A DNA stretch of 64,000 bases, taken from contig CM033391.1 of the NCBI GenBank assembly GCA_019426215.1, positions 12,760,708 through 12,824,707 of the forward strand, read 5' to 3'. The DNA comes from Buddleja alternifolia. Taxonomy: Eukaryota > Streptophyta > Magnoliopsida > Lamiales > Scrophulariaceae. The notes beneath the pieces were generated by a model that did not search any database, was not told the DNA's origin, and saw only the letters and a program-made list of their open reading frames with translations. Of this stretch, positions 56,254-64,000 are shown in pieces; within the stretch, counting starts at the first letter, position 1, and the number at the start of each line of letters is the position of its first letter. A program made the position numbers and the translations under genes.

Positions 56254-59200
56254 TCAAACTGTTATTTTGCCAAGTGCCTTCGTGAAAATGTCAGCTAACT
56301 GCTCGCTACTACGCACATAGGAAGTGGTAATGTGCCCACGTTGAACTTCATCGCACACAAAATGACAATCAACTTCGATATGTTTTGTACGCTCGTGAAA
56401 CACGGGATTCGTGGCAATATGTATGCCCGCTTGACTATCAAAGTAGAGCTGCATAGGTCTCGAATGCGTCACTCCTAAAGAATGTAATAAGCTTTTTAAC
56501 CATTGAAGTTCACAAGTGGTGGTAGCCATAGATCGATACTCGACTTCAGCAGAAGATCGAGACATCATATGTTGCTTCTTAGTTTTCCACGAAACAGGTG
56601 AGTTCCCCAACAGAACAAAATTTCCAGTAAGAGAACGACGATTCAAAGGACAACTCGCCCAGTCAGAGTCACAATACGCATGTAACTGTAGATCACATGA
56701 TGAAGAAAGGAAATGTCCTTGACCAAGACTATCTTTTAAATAATGAACAACTCATACAGCAGCTTCCCAGTGTTCCTCCCGAGGCTTTTGCATGAACTGA
56801 GCAAGAACCTTTACACTATAGTATAACTCAAGTTGAGTGAGAGTCAAATAAATCGACCGGCCGACCAGACGTCGGTACTTCTCAAGATCCGACAACAGAA
56901 CACCATTCGCCACTTGCAAGTGGTGATTATGTTCCATCGGAAATCCAGTGGGCTTGGCACCCAACAACCCGCCTCAGAAATTATATCTAAAGCATATTTT
57001 CATTGGCAAAGGAAAATTCCCTCACTATTGCAAGCAACTTCTACTCCAAAGAAGTATTTCAAGGGCCCCAAATCTTTCATGTGGAAGCACTTACTCAAAT
57101 AAGCCTTGAATTTTTGAATTGCATTCGCATCATTGCCCCCCAATCACCAAATCATCAACATAAGCCAGAATATATGATTGTACATTCTTCCGTCTCAGAG
57201 TAAACAACGAATAATCCGAAAGAGATTGAGAAAAACCATATTGTTTCATGGCATCCGCAAGCTTAGCAAACCAAGACCGAGGCGCTTGTTTCAACCCATA
57301 GAGCGATTTTTGCAAACAACACACCTTACTGGGCTGAGAAGTGGCAAAACCCGGAGGCATCTTCATATAAAATTCCTCCATCAAATCCCCATGCAAGAAA
57401 GCATTATGCACGTCCATTTGATGAAGTTCCCATCAAATGCCACCACGCCTAAGAAAGTTCGTACCGTTACCACTTTTACTCCGGGAGCAAAGTTTCGTTG
57501 TAGTCAATTCCCTCAACTTAGTTATTTCCAAGAATCACCAACCGTGTTTTATACCGCTCAACCATCCCATCTGAATTATATTTGATTTTGTAAATCCATT
57601 TACTATCGATAGCTTTATTTGCACGGGGCAAAGTCTCCACCTATTATTTTCAAGAGCCTCAATTCCACTAGCCATAGCCTGTCTCCACTGAGGGCCTTGC
57701 ACCGCCTCCCTGTCAAAATTTGGCACATGTCTAGCGGTGACTACTGCTAAGAAAGATTGGTGACAGATGGAATATCTATTACAATTCACGTAATGAGTTA
57801 TAGGATATAGAGTACCTAAGGAAGGGACTGGCTCAGGTGAGTGCGTAGAAGGGCTTATGCAACAAGTTGTAAACATAACATAGTCTTTCAAGTGACAAGA
57901 CGGCTGATTTAGGTGATGCCCACGCCCAACCTGCTCATTTACCATCTCAACTTCAACATAATCGGTGCCCCTATCTACAATAAGATCATTATCTAAAGCA
58001 CTCGGAGTACTCATATTTCCATCATCTAAATTTTCACTGACGGTATCAGTAACACCATCATCGGCATGATCTAATACATCATAATTGATCGCCCCTAAAC
58101 TATCTTGAGATAGAATGGGTGTACTGGTGGAGGCATACGGAAACTTATCTTCGGAGAACACCACGTCTCTTGAAACAAAGTACACACCAGTGTCAAGATC
58201 ATACAATCTCAATCCTTTCTTGCCAAAAGGGATATCCTACAAAGACACAATGCTGGCTTCGACTGACAAATTTGTCCCCCTCCCGATTCTCATCTCTAGC
58301 ATAGCACAGACATTCGAAGACACGAATATGTGCATAACTAGGCGATTGTCTGAACAAGTACTCGTATGGAGTTTCATTTTCCAAAAGTTTAGATGGAGTT
58401 CGATTTATCAGATATCCAGCCGTCAACACACATCCACCCCCAAAATTAATAGAAAGATTAGCTTGAAAACGCAGCGGTCAAGCAATGTTCAGAATGTGAC
58501 GGTGCTTCCGCTCAACCCGTCCATGCTATTGAGGTGTGCCCACGCATGAGGTCAAGTGGATTATCCCATTTTCAGCAAAATAAGAACTCAGACAAGTAAA
58601 TTCTGTCCCATTGTCACTTTTGACAATTTTCGCATCTTTATTAAATTGTCGTTTAATCATAGCAAAGAAATTTTGAAGCATACTCTTCACTTCTAATTTC
58701 AAATCCAACAAATAGATCTATACGGCTCTTGAACAATCATCAACAATAGTCATAAAATACAAAGGTCCACAAGAGGCGGGAGCTCGATAAGGACCTTATA
58801 AATCACAATGAACCATATCAAAAATGTCATTAGCTTTATTATCACTAGAAGAGAAGACTTCTCGAGTCTGTTTGGCTCTCATACAAACATCACATGTCTT
58901 TTCCTTGTCAAAATTTCCATTGTCAACATAAACATTAGGAAGCAAACTTACTATTCTATTAGATGGATGCCCTATTCTTTTGTGCCACAATTCAACAAAA
59001 TCCACACGATTTGCATTGTATGCTATGATTTTTGTTGTCGACTTGAGAAAATAAAGCCCTTCTCGTCGCTCACCTTCTCCAATCACCATCCTCAAAGTGG
59101 AATCCTGTGAGGGTTTAGTAAATAGGATGTTACAATTCAATTCATCAAGGAATTGTGATACTAAAATTAAATTGCAACTCAAGCTTGGGACATATAGCAC

Positions 59201-59620
59201 ATTCTTTAAATGCATGTTTGCCCAAACGAATCGACCCTTCTTTTAGTTACATTGTCTGATTGGCATCTCGCAGTCCACTACACACTTCGATATGTCTTTT
59301 AAATCGGTCATACACTTTATTCTTCCGATCATATAATGAGAGGCGCCCGAATCAATTATCCAGTTCAAAGTGTTCTTACCAAATAGCTTTTCATCAGTAT
59401 TTGGTTTGCAAGAACTTAGCAGGTTTAGGAAGGCAGTCCACCATTCACCACTAATCACTCCCAGAGCCACCACTTGACTGTCCATCACCCCCACCGATGA
59501 TAACTGACTGACCATCTGAGTGGAGTTATCCCGAGGTGCCTCTTTCAATTGTACACTCAGTATGTATGGCGATGGCGATTTTTTCCCATCTCCATTCTTT
59601 TTCTTTATTTCATCCTCCAT
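56254..59620 (-). pseudogene. H pol: protease, integrase, RT, RNase H, with gag remnant
   Basis: The minus-strand ATG at 59620 overlaps the primer-binding region and starts MEDEIKKKNGDGKKSP; only about 90 residues precede the protease NWIIDSGASHYMIG (near 59345), so most of gag is deleted. Then LWHKRIGHPSNRI, CDVCMRAKQTR, VKSDNGTEF (second catalytic Asp) and GRVERKHRH (catalytic Glu), RLYDLDTGVYFVSRDVVF, WRQAMASGIEALE, MDVHNAFLHGDL, SLYGLKQAPRSW, AYVDDLVIGG (YVDD) and RNase H SRSSAEVEYRSMA, RTKHIEVDCHFV, EQLADIFTKAL. Several stops and frameshifts occur. Sequence type matches the Ale/Retrofit group. Confidence 0.88.
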
Positions 59621-59633
59621 GACTCTGGTACCA
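59620..59633 (-). other. H primer-binding site
   Basis: On the minus strand TGGTACCAGAGTCA follows the LTR end TTTACA directly, close to the iMet site TGGTATCAGAGC. It is followed at once by the ATG of the residual ORF. Confidence 0.8.
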
Positions 59634-60002
59634 TGTAAAGATTACTTTTGGGGAAAAATTTCTTGTATTATCTCCGCCAAAGAAGGCTAATAAATAGATA
59701 CAATATATGATTGGAGAGCAAGCTAAGGAAAAAATACCAAGAAAAAAATTCTAACCTATCATAAAGACATATACAAAAAGATTACACAAGATATGCTAAA
59801 TAATTCCCCTACTATGTACTCAATAAATACCATATTGGAGATTTCACAAGTCAAATCTCACTCAGCTCAGCAACTGGAAATTAGGCGTGCCCACGCGTAA
59901 TCTTAAGTTGTAGTCTGTCTAAGTTATTACTTGAGAGCTGAATGCGACTGGATATTAGGCGTGCCCATGCCTAATCTTAATTTGCAGTTTGCTCGTCCAA
60001 TA
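59634..60002 (-). repeat. H 5' LTR (369 bp)
   Basis: Plus-strand TGTAAAGATTACTTTTGGGG to CTCGTCCAATA, followed by TAATC (60003-60007). Confidence 0.92.
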
Positions 60003-60007
60003 TAATC

Positions 60008-61587
60008 ATTATATTTTTTTCTATAAAAATAAACTCATTCAAATACAATTTCACCATCATATCTCTACTCTCTTAAAATAAAATCTTACTTTTTTTTAAA
60101 GTAAAATGAGAAATCGGAAATACCATCTCAGCCAATCAAGACATTATTGTCCATGTCATGTGGTTTTTCTCGACTGCATCTTGAATGTATCAAATTTTTG
60201 CATAACCACATATAATCAATTCTCCTTTATTTGTTTACTTGATTTGCGGATGAAAGCTAATTTGTCCCAAATTTCTTTTAGTTTTGCATTTCTTGCTTTT
60301 GTTGAAGGAGTTAGTATCCAAAGGAACTTATAAAAGCGTTCTTGGCGAAGTGGGGGTGGGGGTGGGGGTGGGCTACACATTGGGCCTAGCTGATCAATTG
60401 GGTCAATAACATGCATGATCATATATTTATGACTTGCCTTTGTTGGGAATGAGATCAGTTGAGATGACGATTAGTTGATACACGAGCGGATTTAGACGTC
60501 AAGTCTAATGAAGTCATCCGAGTTTATTTTGCACTTTTTTGGGTTCTACAATTTTGATAAGGAAATATCCTTTGATCCAATAAAAAAATATACAATCCTA
60601 ATTTTAAAAGAAAAGGAGTTGACCAGTTATATACAATAACACTATTATTGTCCCATAAATATCTTTTTTTTTCTTTCTTTAATTCGGATACCCTGACCCG
60701 ACAAAATCAGACCGATAGTTTTTTCAATCATGGGCCACATAGACCATTTAATACTCCAAATAAGGAGAGAAAAGTTCATAATAACCTAGAATTAAATCAG
60801 GATCTCTCACATGAAAACGGAAGCTAATACCACTAACTAACAAGCCTTGTGTATAAATATCTCTTCTATTATCATAAAGAGGTAAACATTATTTTATGTA
60901 ACATTCTTGATGATGATAAAAATCGTCAGTCAATGATTAACATGTGATTGACCACGTGGAGTGGTGGAACCGATCCAACACACGATAAACTAGGTTGGGG
61001 GTTGATGAATGTATAGACTGCACTCGACTTTAGTGAGCTGCCTACGTACCCAATGAATAGGGATCAAGTCTATTCATAGTTCTTTTGAGGGGTTCCTCTC
61101 AATAGCCAGTGAATTTTTACTGGGGGAGTAGATAATGAGCCTTTCCCAACTCCTCTAAGGTATTTATATGGAGCTGGTAGTGGGCCATGGGCCATGGGCT
61201 TAGCTTTATTAGCAGCCCATCAGGCTTAATAATAATCCCTTTATTAGCCCTTAGACTAATAAAATAGCCCAAGTATTCTTTTTGGGTCATAAGCCCTTTT
61301 GGGCTTGACTAGTATGTTAACCACGGACTTTAACCCACGGGTGGCGCCCTGGCCCAAGCTGGGGATATGCTTGATTACTATAACGCCCCTAGATATTTTT
61401 GACACACATCATAATGCCCACCACTCCCGGGTTTGCCATATAGGATACCCGGGAGTAGAAATATGTATGGAAAACTTTGTCGCCTTGGGGGGTCTAACGA
61501 GTCACCCCTATGGAGGGGCATATCTTAAGAGTTATCTCAAGGCAAAGTAGGTATTGTCCTTAAGGCAACACCCATAGCTACCTTGAA
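60008..61587. other. Unassigned intergenic sequence, possibly an old LTR from about 60960
   Basis: No gene. 60353-60373 is a short GGGGGT repeat. From about 61020 the sequence GAGCTGCCTACGTACCCAAT and the following AGGGATCAAGTC...AGTTCTTTTGAGG resemble segments common in plant gypsy LTRs. GC-rich short ORFs such as 61299-61550 show no domain. Confidence 0.4.
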
Positions 61588-61677
61588 GTCGGACACCTCG
61601 GGGTCGAGCACCGCGAGGTCGGATGCCTCAGGGTCGAGCGCCGCGAGGTCGAGCGTCTAGAGGTCGGATGCCTCGCA
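61588..61677. repeat. 15-bp minisatellite, six units
   Basis: Six consecutive 15-bp units begin GTCG: GTCGGACACCTCGGG, GTCGAGCACCGCGAG, GTCGGATGCCTCAGG, GTCGAGCGCCGCGAG, GTCGAGCGTCTAGAG, GTCGGATGCCTCGCA. Two unit types alternate, so the higher-order period is 30 bp. CpG-rich. Confidence 0.9.
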
Positions 61678-62019
61678 ACGCCAATGTGTGCGAGGTACTT
61701 CAATTTGGGTACGCGTTTCATGTCTTAGGGGGGAGCTCTTAAGTTATGAACCTCTACCCCTCTTGATTGATAACCTCAGAGGGGTTATTAAGTTAGTTGA
61801 TGAGGCACTTTGGAAGAATTTTTGTTGGTGAGAAGTGTATGCTAGGCCTAAGGGGAGGCTTGCGCTTTACCCAAGGGAAGCTTGTCGTCTCGACAAAGAC
61901 TTAGAATCTGAGGCATCTATCTGGAGTTTTAGCACCCCCGGAAGGGACCTATAATTTTCTAGATCCCAATCCGGGTATTTGTACTCCGGAGGGGAATTAG
62001 AATTTTTTAGATTAGCCTT

Positions 62020-62289
62020 TGTCCCGAGGTGAAGGGGCAAGGGTCATTGACTTATTGCGAGGGGTAAGAGCTTTTGCTACTAGGTGAGAGTGCAAGGTCC
62101 TTTGCCTCAAGAAGGGCAAAGTTCTTGGCTCTATGGTAGTGGGCAAGGTCCTTTACCTCAAGGTAAGGGGGCAAAGCCCTTAGCCTCTATAGTGAATGGG
62201 CAAGGTCATTTGTCCCTAGGTGAGGGGGCAATGTCATTAGCCTCTATGGTGAATGGGTAAGGTTTTTTGCCTCAAGGTGAGGGGTAAAG
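62020..62289. repeat. Tandem repeat of GGGCAAGGTCNTTTGCCTC-type units
   Basis: Units near 62091, 62147, 62207 and 62262 read GGGCAAGGTCCTTTGCCTCA then a GGTGAGGGGGCAAAG-type stretch and CCTCTATGGTGAAT; spacing is about 56-60 bp. Each unit has internal near-palindromic GCAAAG/CTTTGC pieces. The array stops where the next LTR-like block begins. Confidence 0.8.
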
Positions 62290-63868
62290 TGTTGGAATCG
62301 GTACAACCCCCGGGGACGCCAAGCACAGCGGAAGACATATAAATTTAAAAATAAAGCAGCATCCCCGAAATTAGGGCTAGGTTGACATGGTACTATCGGA
62401 TTCAAAACTATCCTAGATATTAGTTTTCACGTGTTTACTTCTTGAAGACCAAGAATCAACATCGTCTTTTTAAGCAACTCCCTGATACACATCTCCGGAT
62501 GGATTTGTCCTAGCGCCCCAAATGTTGTGCCTCTAAGTTTATCCACACCTTAGCTCGTATCCTCGATTATCTCCACCAGTGCTAGCAAGGAGAATATCGA
62601 ATCTTGGCTTATGAAAGGGGTAGGAATATATTTTGGTGTTCCTCGTACTCAACACATGAGTTGGAAGAATTTATTTGTGAAAGAGGTGGAAGAGATGGAG
62701 AGAAAGTACTGAAACTTTAAACCTTATTCTGAAAAACTCTTGAGAGAAACTTAATTAATTAAAAAACTTCTTAAATAATAAAACACACACACACACATAT
62801 ATATATATATAGGGTACACGCCCCACACACACATACACACTTAGTGTGTGTGTTCACACTAAAAAGGCATGTATATATATATATATATGCTATTTTATTT
62901 AGTTTCCATTCTTTCTCAAACTCTCTTCCTTAATTAATTGGATATCTTTCCAACTAAAAAGATATTTCTATATATTTGATACATATCAAATATATCATAT
63001 CTTATCAAATAAGATCTTTCCATATCTTCAATATTTATCCTAATATATATTTATAAGATCTTTTCATATCAATTAGTTACCTAATTAATTAGAATAGATC
63101 CTACCCAATATATTATAGGATAGATATATTAAATATATATATATACACATAGACTTAGTGAACAAGATAAATCCTCCACCAAATCTATACACATATATAC
63201 ACGCCTACGTGTATAACATATATATATATATATTTCCTCTTTCATATATTAATTAATTAGACCAGTAATTATTTAATTAGTCTTGCCCAATTTAATATTT
63301 CAATATTAAATTATAAGACTTTTATCAATTAAGACCACTTAATTAATTTATTCATTTTCTCGATTAATTAATTTTAATTAATTAATCTCTCCATGAATTC
63401 ACAAAGAATTAATTAGCCAATAGGTACTACACTATGTATTGTGTGTGACCCCTTAGGCTCATTAACAAGCTAGCAATAAGTCCTTCCAAAGGCTAGATTA
63501 ATTATTCATAATAATTAATTAGGCCTTGGATTAATTTCATCAATTAACCCAAGGCACCTATTGGTCGTGGTTAGATGTCTAGCAACGTCGCCACGACTTC
63601 CAAAACGTTAACGATGAAAATGCAAACCTCTCCAGATTTCGATCTTTGTGTGAGTCAAATCCCTTCATCTTTTCCCAGTCTAAGACCTTGGGTTTGGTGA
63701 CGGTCAAAACCCTAATAGCCTCAGAAACTATGACTATGTTGGTTCAACTAATGATCCGTTCTTCTAAGCAGGGATCACCAACCCCTCTTATAAGACAATG
63801 CTCTGGCCAGAGACCTTTCGATCATTCAGTTTCACTTAACAGCATAGAAAATACCGGGTACTTATGAC
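62290..63868 (+). mobile_element. Probable LTR or LTR fragment starting TGTTGGAATCGG
   Basis: It begins TGTTGGAATCGGTACAACCC and GGGACGCCAAGCACAGCGGA, a beginning I associate with plant copia LTRs. Long AT/AC microsatellites occupy 62770-62900 and 63130-63230, and ATTAATTA-rich sequence follows. There is no partner LTR in the window and its end is hidden by the LTR starting at 63869. Confidence 0.45.
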
Positions 63869-64000
63869 TGTTAGGTGTATGCTCTCAATGCCTATGAGAA
63901 CTTAGATTGAGTAGGGCTTAGACAAGTTATTTGTACAAAACGTTTGATGTTTCTATTTATAGAATAAAGGTTTTGATTTTGTTCATATAAATCTAGTGGC
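63869..64000 (+). mobile_element. Start of an F-related copia LTR, runs off the window
   Basis: TGTTAGGTGTATGCTCTCAA, then GATTGAGTAGGG...TTGTACAAA and TTTTGTTCATATAAATCT parallel the start of the F 3' LTR at 9795. No polypurine tract precedes it, so it is likely a 5' LTR or a solo LTR. The rest is outside the window. Confidence 0.75.

Larger units (their letters stand above)
55833..60002 (-). mobile_element. Ty1/copia element H (Ale/Retrofit-like), gag-deleted
   Basis: LTRs 55833-56198 and 59634-60002 flanked by TAATC (55828-55832 and 60003-60007). Minus-strand order: primer-binding site, protease, integrase, RT, RNase H, polypurine tract. The whole element is 4170 bp, short for the group, because the gag is nearly absent. 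If the TSD is right, the LTR starts TATTGGACG and ends TTTACA, a TA...CA rather than TG...CA ending. Confidence 0.92.

Noticed and set aside
1..64000. Host protein-coding, tRNA or rRNA genes
   Set aside because: All recognisable coding belongs to transposable elements; no cloverleaf or rRNA-like sequence was seen by eye. A dedicated scan (tRNAscan, Infernal) would be needed to exclude small RNA genes.

Overview
This window looks like nuclear DNA of a flowering plant, from a repeat-rich intergenic block. Almost all of it is built from LTR retrotransposons plus one CACTA DNA transposon. I see no host protein gene, no tRNA or rRNA gene, and nothing bacterial. Evidence for a plant: tRNA-iMet primer-binding sites (TGGTATCAGAGC) behind LTRs, plant Ty1/copia and Ty3/gypsy polyproteins, an En/Spm-type TNP2 transposase, a Ulp1-like protein with many short GT-AG introns, 5-bp target-site duplications (TSDs), and AT-rich sequence with plant-type microsatellites.

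The main result is a stack of nested insertions that can be unpicked base by base. The oldest layer is a Ty3/gypsy element (E, minus strand), now scattered over about 1140-53045: gag N-terminus at 52223-53045, gag middle at 46418-46856, gag zinc-knuckle end at 11471-11629, pol at 1227-3705. Into E went: (i) a copia element F (3706-11470, plus), whose 5' LTR start and the neighbouring E protease core were lost; (ii) a chromovirus-like solo LTR X (11630-46417) that cuts E inside the zinc knuckle; (iii) a small gag-only copia element A3 (46857-52222, TSD TAAGC). X was then split by copia element A1 (12418-36963, minus, TSD TGCGT/TGTGT) and by gypsy element G (37077-45301, plus, TSD TATAT). A1 received a CACTA transposon (14335 to about 20058), a solo LTR C (23365-24848, TSD CCTTT) and a gag-only relative A2 (26282-31822, TSD CTCGG). 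A2 received solo LTR B1 (30293-31695, TSD ACGCT), and G received solo LTR B2 (42074-43446, TSD GCAGG). The deepest chain is E > X > A1 > A2 > B1.

Right of the stack are an array of about 75 bp units (53309-53610), unassigned AT-rich DNA with a decayed LTR fragment, a gag-less Ale/Retrofit-like copia element H (55833-60002, minus, TSD TAATC, LTR ends TA...CA), a minisatellite-rich stretch (61000-62289), an unassigned LTR-like block from 62290, and the first 132 bp of an F-related LTR running off the right edge (63869-64000).

Most coding regions are broken by frameshifts and stops; many stops are what C-to-T change of CAA, CAG or TGG codons would give. The best-preserved genes are the A3 and A2 gag ORFs and the multi-exon Ulp1-like gene of the CACTA element. 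The most unusual signals are: a 135-bp GT-AG intron-like insert in the integrase of G; a spliced antisense ORF downstream of pol in G; a shared gag/RNase H/tail deletion junction in A2 and A3 that marks a non-autonomous subfamily; a conserved 17-bp inverted repeat bracketing the polypurine tract/3' LTR boundary of family A; and a poly-C hairpin at the end of the family A LTRs.
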